Source: Pseudoduganella flava (GTDB lineage: Bacteria; Pseudomonadota; Gammaproteobacteria; Burkholderiales; Burkholderiaceae_D). From it: DNA of 64,000 nt. Below, one piece after another: positions 32,725-42,543 of the stretch. Position numbers and translations under genes: made by a program. Below the pieces are notes generated by a model, which saw only the letters and a list, made by a program, of their open reading frames with translations, was not told the DNA's origin and ran no database searches. Every line of letters begins with the position of its first letter. Positions within the stretch are counted from its first letter, which is position 1. The stretch is from contig NZ_VLKW01000007.1 in assembly GCF_007830495.1 (NCBI RefSeq), positions 62,001-126,000 of the forward strand, written 5' to 3'.

Positions 32725-34686
32725 CTACACCACTGGAGAACCGGGTTTCCGGTCCACGTAGAACGTCATAATCTGGCTGCCAAGCGCTGCGCCCATCGAC
32801 CTACTCTCAAAATTTCGGGACATCTGCTGCGCCCATGCTTCGAGTGTCTTTTTCATGTCTCCGTACTGAGCCGGGCCAGTCGTCGTAGAACACTGATTGA
32901 AAAGTTCGCCTCGCACCGCAAACGCGACATCCTGTGCGTTGCTCAGAAGGTTGAGCTCGCTGTCGATCGCCATGCTTCGCAGGTTGAGGTTTGCCGACCC
33001 TATGGTGAACGCCACGTCGTCCACGATCGCCACCTTGGCGTGAATGTAGATCTCCTCGTACTCCTCCGGCAGCAGCGGCCATTGCTCGTTCTTTGCGGCA
33101 CAAGTCCAAAGCGATCCCATCACCACATGGATCCCGTGCGCCTTCATCTGCTGCGGTGAGATCGGCATCTTCGCCTTCCCCATGCGTGCCTTCTCCACGG
33201 CGTCCGCGTGCTCCACCTTCATCCTCTCGCTCTGTCCGATCCCGGACGCGACCTCATACGTATGCAGGTCCATGCCATCGCGCTCAGGTGTCGATGTCAA
33301 TATGAAGACGTACACGTCTTTTGAATAACCCGCACTCCGCATCTGCTGCACACACTGCTTCAGATGCTCGGCCCATGGCTCGTACTGCACGTACTGGTTC
33401 TGGATAAAGATGTAGTGCCGCATCTGCCGCGTCAGGTTCGCATAGCATTCCTTAATGCTCTTCTCGCCGTGCTCGGGCTGTGTCCTCAAGAGTTGAGCGC
33501 TGTGCTTGCCGTTGCCGAGAACATAGGCTTGCCATGGGATCTCGGCACGCCTTTTCACCATCGCAGAATCGTAATCAGGCGGAAAAACCTGCCGCATGCC
33601 GTGCCTCAAGGGCACTCGAACGGGCGCCAGCGCAAGCATGAACAGTTCGCGAGTCATCGAACGAATCTGGTCGGAGGCCTGCCACGCTTGGCAAAAGTTA
33701 TGGTTCATGTCAGCCAGGATTGGGCCACGTACTCGACATGAGACGTCCTGATAGGGTTTGGCAACAAAGCTGATCCTGTCGAGGTGGCGCGCCAACGCTT
33801 CCCTGCGCTCCTCCGCGCCAGTTGTCGCCAGCCTGTAACCGGGCGAGTAGATACCGGATCCTTGGAAGTCCATGGGCTCGGGGCTCTTATAGCGTTTCGC
33901 CAACCCTGCGGGCTCCTCCCTGAAGAAGCGCTCACGCAAGGGACTCTGGAACGGGTGATCCGCCGTATCCCAGAAATCGGTGACGCAGTTGTGTCCCATA
34001 ACGTAGCCTCTCGCGACCTCAGGCATCTCGTAGTCGATCAGCATCATCTTCTGGTGATGTGTCGCATACATCGCTGCTATCCTGGCGTTGGCATTCCAGG
34101 GTACGGAAGGCTCGTTCTTCAAGCATGCGTTCAAGTGAACGATCGACAGCGAGCGAACGCGGAAATCAATGTTTGGAATTTCACCCGCGGCGACCGCCTC
34201 AAACCACCTTGCGTTATAGCGCTGATGCGCGGAACTGTAATACCCGCTGGCGCCACAACCGACAGCAGGAAAGTGCTCCCCATATAAGCCTGGAACATTC
34301 TTCATCATCTTTTGCGACAGCGGATTATCGTGCCATACGAGTATCCGCACAGTGATCGGATTCTTCTTACGGCTTGCGACGTTCCTCAGCAGATCACCGA
34401 ACCGCTGGCCTTTCTGGGCGCTCCCATTTCGCACCAGTACCATGCCAGGATCGAATCCCCAAGTGATGATGTCGACTGATTTCTTGGCCTTGTAGATGTC
34501 CGCGGCAATGCTGCGAAATACGTTTTCACCGCAGATCAATGGCTCGAGCAAGCATGCGTGCACAGCTGAATACACGGGCTCTGGTGTTCGCACCCACCAT
34601 GGTTGGGTAAGACACTGCTGTGGAGGCAGACCTTTGCGATAGAAAAGGGTCTGCTTGTACCGATCGGCGTTGTCATTCATGCCCAT
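32725..34686 (-). CDS. Phospholipase D-family T6SS effector (Tle5-like)
   Basis: 653 residues with two complete HxKxxxxD motifs: H211-K213-D218 (HHQKMMLID) and H549-K551-D556 (HAKVAIVD, followed by GSANLNLRS). These define the phospholipase D superfamily, which cuts phosphatidyl lipids through a phospho-histidine intermediate. There is no signal peptide. Ten bases upstream lies vgrG and three bases downstream the Sel1 immunity candidate. This matches the Tle5 lipase family (PldA/PldB of P. aeruginosa) delivered on the VgrG spike to the periplasm of rival cells. AAGGAGG gives a strong start. No separate adaptor (DUF4123 or DUF1795) is seen. Confidence 0.88.
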   Translation of the reverse strand: MGMNDNADRYKQTLFYRKGLPPQQCLTQPWWVRTPEPVYSAVHACLLEPLICGENVFRSIAADIYKAKKSVDIITWGFDPGMVLVRNGSAQKGQRFGDLLRNVASRKKNPITVRILVWHDNPLSQKMMKNVPGLYGEHFPAVGCGASGYYSSAHQRYNARWFEAVAAGEIPNIDFRVRSLSIVHLNACLKNEPSVPWNANARIAAMYATHHQKMMLIDYEMPEVARGYVMGHNCVTDFWDTADHPFQSPLRERFFREEPAGLAKRYKSPEPMDFQGSGIYSPGYRLATTGAEERREALARHLDRISFVAKPYQDVSCRVRGPILADMNHNFCQAWQASDQIRSMTRELFMLALAPVRVPLRHGMRQVFPPDYDSAMVKRRAEIPWQAYVLGNGKHSAQLLRTQPEHGEKSIKECYANLTRQMRHYIFIQNQYVQYEPWAEHLKQCVQQMRSAGYSKDVYVFILTSTPERDGMDLHTYEVASGIGQSERMKVEHADAVEKARMGKAKMPISPQQMKAHGIHVVMGSLWTCAAKNEQWPLLPEEYEEIYIHAKVAIVDDVAFTIGSANLNLRSMAIDSELNLLSNAQDVAFAVRGELFNQCSTTTGPAQYGDMKKTLEAWAQQMSRNFESRSMGAALGSQIMTFYVDRKPGSPVV

Positions 34687-34696
34687 CGCCGCCTCC

Positions 34697-37483
34697 TTAG
34701 CTGATGTTCCGCATAGCCGGGTTGGAGAGCAGGCGATCCTCCTCCAACGAAGCAGCGTTTTTCGTCAGGGATGGCCCGGATGGCTCGTAGCCATGGTGCC
34801 CCATACCTGAGCTGACCTGGTGTGGCGCCAGCTGCTCGCCGGCTTCAACCTCATAGGTATCGCCACTCGGCAGTTCGACGGCATATTTGGAATCCGTATC
34901 GTTCTCGTGTTCGAACGCAAAGCTGCCCGTCTCATCCAGCTTCCCTTCCTCGACGAGGGCACCATCCTTGTACAACTTGTACGGAACGCCGGCTTGCGGT
35001 CTTCCACTTGCGGCCGCGTGGCTTCCCAGGTTGAACATCGCTTTCCCCTGCTGCTCGCTTTGCGGCGGCATCGTATTTGCCACGTTCAGATTCTTCGGGC
35101 CGAGGAATTCGTGCTTCGCTCCATGAACCGTCACCTTCCCTTTGCTGCCTTGCTCGATCCCCGCGGCACCGAGCTTGATATAGCTTCCCCCGCCATTCAG
35201 GACGATCTCATCCTTCGCAGTAATCGTGATGCGGTTCGCACTTTGGATGATGTTCAGCTTTGCCAGCAGGTTGATGCTGTTCGAGAGAGCCTGAATATCC
35301 ACGTCCCCCGAGGCGGCGATCAACTTCATGCCAACCTTGTGTACGAACATGCGCAGCCCCTGCCGCACGCTCGCGAACAGTCCGCCAAATGCAGCGACCG
35401 ATACGTTCTGTGCCGATGTCAGTGCAAGCTGCTCGCCACTCGCAATGTGCACCGATTGCTCCGCGGCTGTGGCAATTCCCGCGGAGCTGCTGATGACCAG
35501 ATGGGGAGACGACAGTTCGGGAAGCTTTGACACGCTTCCTTTGATACCGTCGTTCTGCTTCGCAAGCGCGCTCGCGGTATCGGCCTGGGCGCCGGCCTCC
35601 TGCTGGTCATGCTGCTGCGCGAGCTTTGCCATGGATTCGTGCTGTGCCTGTGCTTGCGCCAGCCGCCGCAAGGTATCCGGCATCGCTTTTACTGCGCCCG
35701 CACCTGCCGTCCGCGGCTCAGTGGTAACCACCATACCCATCGCGGCCCGCATCACGCCATGCCCATCGGTCCTCAGCTCGAACCCCTCACCCCGCCTCTC
35801 GAGATGTCCCGCGGTCGTATCGAGCCGATGGATATCGCCCAGCGCCAGCTGGCTATGCAAATGATCACTCCTCAACTGGGCTTGAATCTGCCCGTTGGTA
35901 TCGTCCAAAACCATCTGGTTGCAACGCTGGCCCGCCAGCTCCCTCGACCGCAGCCCGGACAATGCGCATTGTCCCGGCAACGCCCACGGTGCGTGATGGT
36001 GCTCGTTGTAGACGAGCCCCGTAATGATCGGCCGGTCCGGATTCTCCCCAAGGAACTGCACCACCACCTCCTGGCCGACTCGGGGCAGGCCGACCTGGCC
36101 GAACTCGCGCCCCGCCATCGGCATTGCCACGCGTACCCACGCCGAACTGTTCTCGTCGCGCTTGCTCGCCCGATCCCAGTGGAACTGTACTTTCACGCGG
36201 CCATAACCATCCGTGTAGATCTCCTCGCCCTGCGGACCTGTCACGATCGCGGTCTGCACGCCGGGCGCCGGCGGCGGCTCGCTGTGGAAGTTCCGGCCGG
36301 GGCGCCACCTTATCGCCTTGCGCTGGCAAGTCAGCTCATTCTTATAGTATGAAGGCTCCGCCTCGGACGAGTGGATGTTGTTACCGGCCCAGTGACGCAC
36401 GCTGATGATCAGGTAATCACGCTGACCGATGGGGTCCCGCAATGCCACGTTCCGTACCGGCCACTTCATCGTCGAACTGTGGTGCTCGGTGAGCTTGAAG
36501 CAGCGGCCCGGCATTGCGGAACGATCGTTGCCCGCGGCCTCGAAATACTGCGTCATCCGGTCCGCCTCTTCCATCCGCCGTCGGGCCATCGCTTCACCGT
36601 CGGCACCGCTGCGGTACGCGTATTCGCCCAGGTTTTCGTACAACTCATACGACGGTACAGCGTCGCCCTGGCGGTTCTCCGATTCGCGGCCGGCGATGTA
36701 CGGGGCCGGCCGCTTGTAATCGAAGCTTGCCAGCGCTGTCGCGCCCGATCCCATGCGGCGCACGGCCTGCCACTGGCTGATGCCGTCGCGCTCGTAGGAG
36801 CCGCCGAAGGCGCGAAAGGGGATTGAGCCAGGATCCACCTCGCGCGAGCCACACGCATCGATCGCGGCGGCCATCGTGCTGTCGTCCGCCAACCACAACG
36901 TATGTCCATCGGCACGATGCTCGTACCAATAATAGAACCCCGCGGTCTCCCAGCGCCGATGTAGATGGTTGTAATCGGTCTCGTTATATTGATTCATGTA
37001 CGAGACCTTCGGGTCCTCCGCCTGCATGCACGTCTTCCAGTCGTGCTGCGGATACTGAGCGAAGACCAGCTCGGTAACCTCCGTCACACTGCGTCCTTTG
37101 AACGATACACAGTTCTTGCGCAGCTTCGCAAACGCCAACCACGGCTCGAGCACCGCGTAGTAGTACACGAAGCCGCCATCGGTCTTCATGTAGCGGAACT
37201 CAGTTATGTATCCGTTGAAATGCCGTACGCTGCCGTCGTCGCGCAACAGCGAGACCGTCATCATCCTGCCGATCATCGCCTTCAAGGGTATCGAGACGTC
37301 GTCCGACAGGAGCTCCACGTCGAAGCGAAAGCCACGCGAGAGTTCTTCCTGCGCGAACAGCGAGTTGACCGCAAGGGCGGCAGCCGGCCCGTCGTTGTGC
37401 GGAAACGCTACCTTCAGAAGTCGGCCGCTCTGTTGCAATGCCCCGGCTGCGGCCGCGAACGCCTTATTGCTTATTAGTGGCAT
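34697..37483 (-). CDS. vgrG: T6SS spike protein VgrG with C-terminal extension
   Basis: 928 residues. The gp27-like hub spans about 20-390, the gp5-like OB fold follows (EEIYTDGYGRVKVQFHWDR, then WVRVAMPMAGREFG), and a DUF2345 needle region occupies about 650-800 (VHIASGEQLALTSA, then KDEIVLNGGGSYIKLG). After that, about 100 residues include a small beta domain resembling a transthyretin-like fold (PYKLYKDGALVEEGKLDETG, then YEVEAGEQLAPHQV). Such a domain is used in other VgrGs to dock a lipase effector. It overlaps tssG by ten bases and precedes the phospholipase gene by ten, so spike and cargo are co-expressed. Confidence 0.93.
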   Translation of the reverse strand: MPLISNKAFAAAAGALQQSGRLLKVAFPHNDGPAAALAVNSLFAQEELSRGFRFDVELLSDDVSIPLKAMIGRMMTVSLLRDDGSVRHFNGYITEFRYMKTDGGFVYYYAVLEPWLAFAKLRKNCVSFKGRSVTEVTELVFAQYPQHDWKTCMQAEDPKVSYMNQYNETDYNHLHRRWETAGFYYWYEHRADGHTLWLADDSTMAAAIDACGSREVDPGSIPFRAFGGSYERDGISQWQAVRRMGSGATALASFDYKRPAPYIAGRESENRQGDAVPSYELYENLGEYAYRSGADGEAMARRRMEEADRMTQYFEAAGNDRSAMPGRCFKLTEHHSSTMKWPVRNVALRDPIGQRDYLIISVRHWAGNNIHSSEAEPSYYKNELTCQRKAIRWRPGRNFHSEPPPAPGVQTAIVTGPQGEEIYTDGYGRVKVQFHWDRASKRDENSSAWVRVAMPMAGREFGQVGLPRVGQEVVVQFLGENPDRPIITGLVYNEHHHAPWALPGQCALSGLRSRELAGQRCNQMVLDDTNGQIQAQLRSDHLHSQLALGDIHRLDTTAGHLERRGEGFELRTDGHGVMRAAMGMVVTTEPRTAGAGAVKAMPDTLRRLAQAQAQHESMAKLAQQHDQQEAGAQADTASALAKQNDGIKGSVSKLPELSSPHLVISSSAGIATAAEQSVHIASGEQLALTSAQNVSVAAFGGLFASVRQGLRMFVHKVGMKLIAASGDVDIQALSNSINLLAKLNIIQSANRITITAKDEIVLNGGGSYIKLGAAGIEQGSKGKVTVHGAKHEFLGPKNLNVANTMPPQSEQQGKAMFNLGSHAAASGRPQAGVPYKLYKDGALVEEGKLDETGSFAFEHENDTDSKYAVELPSGDTYEVEAGEQLAPHQVSSGMGHHGYEPSGPSLTKNAASLEEDRLLSNPAMRNIS

Positions 37484-38493
37484 GGGGGATTCCCTTCCGG
37501 TGAAAGATCGAGCAGGTAGCGCACCTTCCGCTGCGCCGGTGCGGGGCCGGCCAGCACGGTGTCGTAGCCAAGCCGGCGCATGACGGACGACTCGTCAGCG
37601 AGCACCAGTGGAGCAATGCACCCTTCTGCCGGGAGCAGGCATATCTCGAAATCGAGCATGCATTGCGGCGTGGCCAGCATCAGCAGTTCGCGAAGCTGCT
37701 TCGCGCCTGGCTCTCCCGGCAGCATCCGATCGAAATCGTTGCGGTTCAATGGGCCGATGACGAGCCGCAGGCGGCGGTCGATGCGCCACAACCTCGTTCC
37801 CAGCACAAAGCTGTGGCCGAGCACCGGGTTCGGGCCGCCCAGCGTGTTGCGCTGCCCAGGCAGAATCCCATCCCAAAAGCCTGCGAGCGTTTCGACCACC
37901 ACCGGCAAGCCAAGGCCGCCCGCCACGATCCGCTCGATGCCGTCGCCCGAGACGGGACGCATGCGCAGCAAACCAGCGTGCCAGGCGCTGGCGTCCTTCC
38001 GGCAGTCCTGCCTGCCGGCGAGACCACGCAGCAGTTCGTGGGAGGCGTCACGGCCCTCCGCTTCGGGCGCTAGCTCCAGGCGCGGCTTTGCCCACGCCTG
38101 CCAGAACAGCGTCACGATCCGCGTCGAGCAGCTGTCGAGATACGCGCGCGAACCTGCGTCGCTGCGCGTGGCGACGTGCGCGCACCGGTCCGTGTCGTGC
38201 AGGGGCAGCACGCCGCCGGTCCCCAGCAGGCCGAAACAAGTTGGCGTCAATACCACCCGATGGCCGGCATCGAAGTCGTCGATGCGCAGCGCTTCCACCT
38301 CGGCGGCAGGAAAAGCCAGCGACAGGCTGTTCTGGAAGCAAAGCACCTTGGTCAGCGCTTCCTCATGCGGCACGCCTTGACGTATCAGCCAGCGCAGCAG
38401 CAGTGTCACCGCCGCCGTGAAGCTGAAACGCCACGGCTCGGCGAACAACTGGCCAATCACGCCAGGCTCGCGTTCCCACTGCGTCGCTTGCAT
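37474..38493 (-). CDS. tssG: T6SS baseplate subunit TssG
   Basis: 339 residues, normal TssG length. TssG joins TssF, TssE and TssK in the wedge of the T6SS baseplate. Family features are the start EPWRFSFTAAVTLLLRWL, VEALRIDD, PTCFGLLGTGGVLPLHDT, and the late FEICLLPAEG. GGGAG precedes the ATG, which lies inside the end of tssF (37-base overlap). Its own end overlaps vgrG. The tight overlaps mark a single operon tssF-tssG-vgrG-effector-immunity. Confidence 0.92.
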   Translation of the reverse strand: MQATQWEREPGVIGQLFAEPWRFSFTAAVTLLLRWLIRQGVPHEEALTKVLCFQNSLSLAFPAAEVEALRIDDFDAGHRVVLTPTCFGLLGTGGVLPLHDTDRCAHVATRSDAGSRAYLDSCSTRIVTLFWQAWAKPRLELAPEAEGRDASHELLRGLAGRQDCRKDASAWHAGLLRMRPVSGDGIERIVAGGLGLPVVVETLAGFWDGILPGQRNTLGGPNPVLGHSFVLGTRLWRIDRRLRLVIGPLNRNDFDRMLPGEPGAKQLRELLMLATPQCMLDFEICLLPAEGCIAPLVLADESSVMRRLGYDTVLAGPAPAQRKVRYLLDLSPEGNPPCH

Positions 38494-40265
38494 CGCAAGA
38501 TCTCCCGTTTTTGACGCTGCGACAGCAGCACCAGTTCGACGAAATGGTTCACCTGGACGTACAGCGCGAGGAACTGATCCATCACCTGTGCGAACAGATG
38601 GATGCCGCTACCGGCGAACGCTTCTTCATCGATCGTGATGCGCACCTCGATGCCGTAGGCAAGCGATGAGCCGTGATCGTGCCGCATCCACGCAGTCTTG
38701 ACGGCATGATCGAGACCGACGATGCCGTCTATCATGCGCTGCGTGATTGGCGATTGGGGCAAGTCGTGCAGCCTCAGTAACTCGTGCAGCGCCGGCAGGC
38801 CATCCGGCACCAGTGCGTGATGGCTCAGCGTCAGGTAGGAGATCAAGCGCTGGTGTGCTTGTGCCGGGGCCGCCCGACAGGGCCCGCTGGGCGCCGCCAG
38901 CAGGCGGATCGGCAACCCATCGGCGATGTCGCCGATGACAAGTTCCCTGCCGCCGGTACCCGTCATCATGTGCATCGGCAGGTCTCGATTGGTGCAGGTG
39001 ATGCCGACGCTGACGATAGTCGATTCCTGTGCATCGACATCGGCATCGGCGTCGATTAGCGACATGCGTTTCTCGTAACCCGGGCTGACCGCTGCGACCA
39101 TCTCGTCATGCCGCAACGTCCAGTGATACCCTTGCCGTGCCGCGCCGCCCGGCGCATGCGGCGGCGAGAACTCCACCGAGCCCTCGCTGCCCTTGCCCAG
39201 CTTGCGCACAGAGTCGACCGTGTACACCTCGTAGGCCTGGGGCCGGGCAACATCGGGTACCACCGCATAATCGGCTGACGTGTGGGTCACAGCGATCGGC
39301 TTCGCCGCATGCCTGAACAGATTGACGACCGGGGTACAGAACAGGCGCAGGTTCGACGCTTCCAGCATGCGCAGCATGCGCGCCGTAGCGCCATCGGGGC
39401 GCAGCTGCGACAACGCAAGATGCAGCGTCACGCTGCGTGCCTGTTTCAGCATCAACGGTCGCAGGGCCGCCAGGTCCACATCGAAGAACCGGTGCTTGTC
39501 CGGAAAGCAGAAGAACTCGGTCAGTACCCGCCACGCCGGATGGGAGCGGTCGCCGTACGGGATCAGCGCCTCTTCATCCGCGAACCCCACGGCGGCCAGC
39601 GGTACTGCCGGAAGCGGGATCCAACGCCCATCTTCAGCCTCGACAAAGGCAGCGCCGGCGTGCATGAAAAGGGCGTCGCGCAGCGCCGCGCAAAACGAAG
39701 GATCTCCGTCGATGTGCACGCGCAGGCGGTCCAGCGCGACGCTCGCGAGGGAGCAACGCTGAGATTCCGAGCGAATCGTGATGGACAGTGCCGCCGTGGC
39801 GTCGGATGGCAGGCGGGTGCCGGCAGGCGCCGCGATTAACGGTTCGAATGTGGCGGCTGCGATGTCCAGCGGAGCGAGGGTCACTTCCGTAGTGGTGCGG
39901 AACCGGCAGTGCACGCCGTTTTCAGACTGTGCCGAATGCAATTCGGTGCCGCGCGGGATGACACGTACCGTACTCAGCTCGCGCGGGGACTCGAAACTGG
40001 CGATCGCGCACGACGGGAATGGGCGCAGGTAGTGCGGGAACAGCGCTTCAAGCAGCGCCTCGGTAAATTGAGGATAGCCGTCGTCGAGGCGCTTCGCCAC
40101 GCGGGCCGACAGTAGCGCCACGCCCTGCAGGACGCGTTCAACTTGCGGGTCGTCGCCGCCACTCCTGAGCCTCCCGGCCACGCGGGGAAAGCGACCGGCG
40201 AATTCGGACGCATAGCGACGCAATAACACGAGTTCGCGCTCGTAGTAAGGCAGCAAGTCTTCCAT
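38457..40265 (-). CDS. tssF: T6SS baseplate subunit TssF
   Basis: 602 residues with the family's unmistakable start, MEDLLPYYERELVLLRRYASEF, and then VERVLQGVALLSARVAKRLDDGYPQFTEALL and LFPHYLRPFPS. TssF is the largest wedge protein and contacts the VgrG hub. It is the first gene of the minus-strand T6SS operon. tssE, usually directly upstream, is absent and the divergent gene is tssK instead. The 122-bp gap to tssK must hold both promoters. GGAG precedes the ATG. Confidence 0.93.
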   Translation of the reverse strand: MEDLLPYYERELVLLRRYASEFAGRFPRVAGRLRSGGDDPQVERVLQGVALLSARVAKRLDDGYPQFTEALLEALFPHYLRPFPSCAIASFESPRELSTVRVIPRGTELHSAQSENGVHCRFRTTTEVTLAPLDIAAATFEPLIAAPAGTRLPSDATAALSITIRSESQRCSLASVALDRLRVHIDGDPSFCAALRDALFMHAGAAFVEAEDGRWIPLPAVPLAAVGFADEEALIPYGDRSHPAWRVLTEFFCFPDKHRFFDVDLAALRPLMLKQARSVTLHLALSQLRPDGATARMLRMLEASNLRLFCTPVVNLFRHAAKPIAVTHTSADYAVVPDVARPQAYEVYTVDSVRKLGKGSEGSVEFSPPHAPGGAARQGYHWTLRHDEMVAAVSPGYEKRMSLIDADADVDAQESTIVSVGITCTNRDLPMHMMTGTGGRELVIGDIADGLPIRLLAAPSGPCRAAPAQAHQRLISYLTLSHHALVPDGLPALHELLRLHDLPQSPITQRMIDGIVGLDHAVKTAWMRHDHGSSLAYGIEVRITIDEEAFAGSGIHLFAQVMDQFLALYVQVNHFVELVLLSQRQKREILRCKRRSGNASLA

Positions 40266-40387
40266 GGCGGCTCCGCGAAGGATGGGAAATCCATTATCTG
40301 CACCTTACCGATAGGCAATTTGAGGCTGGTCAATGGAATTCCTCCGCGAAACATTCATGCTGTATGGGTTGACACGAAAGGAGAATC

Positions 40388-41722
40388 ATGGGAATCCCCT
40401 CGAAAGTGCTATGGTCGGCCGGTCTGACCGTTGGGCCGCAACATTTGCAACAACTGGACCGGTATCACGAAACGCGCCTGCAGCAGATGGCCTTGTCGAT
40501 CCACCCTTGCATATGGGGGGTGCGCCGGGCGGAATGGAACACTGACATGCTGGCCAATAAGATCCTGCAGCCGGAGGCGCTGTCGCTGCTGTTCCAGGAC
40601 GGCGAGGTCTACGACGCGCCGCTGTCCGACCCACCGCCCGAGCAGGTGGACCTGACCGACCTACCCGCCGAGCAGTCCACATTCACCTACTACGCTGCGC
40701 TACCGATCCTGAACGCACACGGCGGCAACCTCGGTGCCGAGGGACGCTACGTGCAGGCGGACGTCGAAACGGGCGATCTCTTTTCACGCTCGCTTCCACT
40801 GCCCGTCACGTACCTGAAGAAAAACCTCCGCCTGCTGCCCGAATCGGCCGCGCGCGGCGCGTATCACGCCTTCCCCGTCGTGCGCATCCGCCGTGCCGTG
40901 GCCGGCGGCTTCGAACTCGATCCTTCGTTCATACCGCCATCGGTGACGCTGCATACGGCGGCCGGGTTGCCGGTGCTGCTCGATGCGCTGCTGGCCAAGC
41001 TGAATGCGAAGATCACCGCGCTGTACGAGCGCCATCGCCAGAACGAGCGCCAGGCGTTCGAGGTGCATGGCGGCGACTTCTCGTCGTTCTGGATGCTCAA
41101 CGTGATCTGCACGGCCGCCGCGCCGCTGACCCACTGCGCACGCTATCGGCAGCATCATCCCGAGCACGTGTTCGACAAGCTGGTGGCGCTGGCCGGCGCG
41201 TTGATGACGTTCTCGCCGAAGTACCCGCTGTCCGAACTGCCGGCCTACGAGCATGACAATCCCGGCCCCGCGTTCGAGCGGCTCGATCACATGATCCGCG
41301 ACCTGATCGACACGGTGATCTCGTCGCGCTACTTCACGATCCCGTTGACGCAGGACGAGCGCAAGACCACCCACCATCACGGCGTGCTCGATCCGGCGCG
41401 CATTGACCGCCGCACGGAGCTGTGCCTGGCCGTCAGCGCGGACATGGCGGCGCTGGAGCTGGTGGCGGCCGTGCCGCTGCGGCTGAAGATCGGTTCGCCG
41501 GATGCCGTCGAGCGCCTGATCGGCATCGCGATGCCCGGTGTGGAAGTGGTGCACATGCCGCAGGTGCCTGCGGAGGTGCCGGTGCGGCCCAACACGTACT
41601 ACTTCGCGCTGATCGCGAAAGGGGATCTGTACGACGACATGCTGAAGGCGCAGGCGATCACGATCTATGCGCCGACCGGCATGAAAGGCTTGCGGCTGGA
41701 GCTGTTCGGGATCATCCCTTGA
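40388..41722 (+). CDS. tssK: T6SS baseplate subunit TssK
   Basis: 444 residues, normal length. TssK links the baseplate wedge to the TssJLM membrane complex. The N-terminal shell domain starts VLWSAGLTVGPQHLQQLDRY (typical TssK: W..G..L.PQHFQ). Further matches are FPVVRIRRAVAGGFELDPSFIPP and the C-terminal head with VPVRPNTYYFALIAKGDLYD. AAAGGAG precedes the ATG. Usually tssK is followed by tssL and tssM; here it stands alone and its end overlaps a convergent hydrolase gene by 11 bases. Confidence 0.93.
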   Translation: MGIPSKVLWSAGLTVGPQHLQQLDRYHETRLQQMALSIHPCIWGVRRAEWNTDMLANKILQPEALSLLFQDGEVYDAPLSDPPPEQVDLTDLPAEQSTFTYYAALPILNAHGGNLGAEGRYVQADVETGDLFSRSLPLPVTYLKKNLRLLPESAARGAYHAFPVVRIRRAVAGGFELDPSFIPPSVTLHTAAGLPVLLDALLAKLNAKITALYERHRQNERQAFEVHGGDFSSFWMLNVICTAAAPLTHCARYRQHHPEHVFDKLVALAGALMTFSPKYPLSELPAYEHDNPGPAFERLDHMIRDLIDTVISSRYFTIPLTQDERKTTHHHGVLDPARIDRRTELCLAVSADMAALELVAAVPLRLKIGSPDAVERLIGIAMPGVEVVHMPQVPAEVPVRPNTYYFALIAKGDLYDDMLKAQAITIYAPTGMKGLRLELFGIIP

Positions 41723-42533
41723 GCGCCAGCGCCTGGCGGATCGCCGTCTCGACGATGGGCCAGCAGGGCGAGCTGGCCGCCACCTCGTCGTAATGGCTGC
41801 CGCCCGGCAGCACGATGACTTCGGCCGCATCGCCGGCTGCGCGGGCCCGGCGCGCGTAGTCCTCGCCGGCGGCGACGGGCGACACGTCGTCATGCTCGCC
41901 GTGGATCAGCACCGTGCGGATGCCGGCCGGGAGCATCTCGGCCGGCGACGTGTCCGCGAACACGTCCGGCCGCATGGCGCTCGGCTCGCCGGCCAGTTGC
42001 GCCGTGCTCCGCTCGCAGCTGCACTGGATCAGTGCCGCCTGGTTGCGCAGGTCCGCCAGGCCGCCCAGGCTGATCACCGTGGGAATGCGCACCGGCGCCG
42101 GCATCCATGCCGGGCTCCATGTCGGCAGGCGGTGGCGCGACGCGGCCCACTGCGCCAGGTGGCCGCCGGCGGAGTGACCGACAGCGACGACGCGCGTCAG
42201 GTCCAGCATCGGCTCGGTGCGCAGCAGGTCGACGGCCGTCGCCACGTCCTGGTACATGCCGGGATACCCGCCGCCCTCCTCGTCGTGCCGCCGGTATTCG
42301 ACGTTCCACACGGCGACGCCCTGCGCGGTCAGCGCGGCGGCGAGGTTGCGCATCTGCGCGATGCCGCCATACTGCACGGTCCAGCAGCCGCCGTGGATCA
42401 GCACAACCACGGGGAACGGACCATCGCCGGGAGGCAGGAACAGCTCGACGAACTGCGACGGCGCGGTGCCGTAGGCGATGTGCTTGTCCGGCGCGGGGCC
42501 GGCCAGCGCTAGGTAGTCCTGCAATGTCAGCAT
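41712..42533 (-). CDS. Alpha/beta hydrolase, esterase or formamidase-like
   Basis: 273 residues. The oxyanion motif HGG (VVLIHGGCW) and nucleophile elbow GHSAGG are intact; the acid and base appear in IHGEHDDVSP and GGSHYDE. This layout resembles carboxylesterase/kynurenine-formamidase-like enzymes (BD-FAE/DLH relatives). No signal peptide, so probably cytosolic. Substrate unknown. It sits after the terminator of the TonB-receptor unit and converges on tssK, so it belongs to neither neighbour with confidence. Confidence 0.82.
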   Translation of the reverse strand: MLTLQDYLALAGPAPDKHIAYGTAPSQFVELFLPPGDGPFPVVVLIHGGCWTVQYGGIAQMRNLAAALTAQGVAVWNVEYRRHDEEGGGYPGMYQDVATAVDLLRTEPMLDLTRVVAVGHSAGGHLAQWAASRHRLPTWSPAWMPAPVRIPTVISLGGLADLRNQAALIQCSCERSTAQLAGEPSAMRPDVFADTSPAEMLPAGIRTVLIHGEHDDVSPVAAGEDYARRARAAGDAAEVIVLPGGSHYDEVAASSPCWPIVETAIRQALALKG

Positions 42534-42543
42534 GGCGGTCGTG

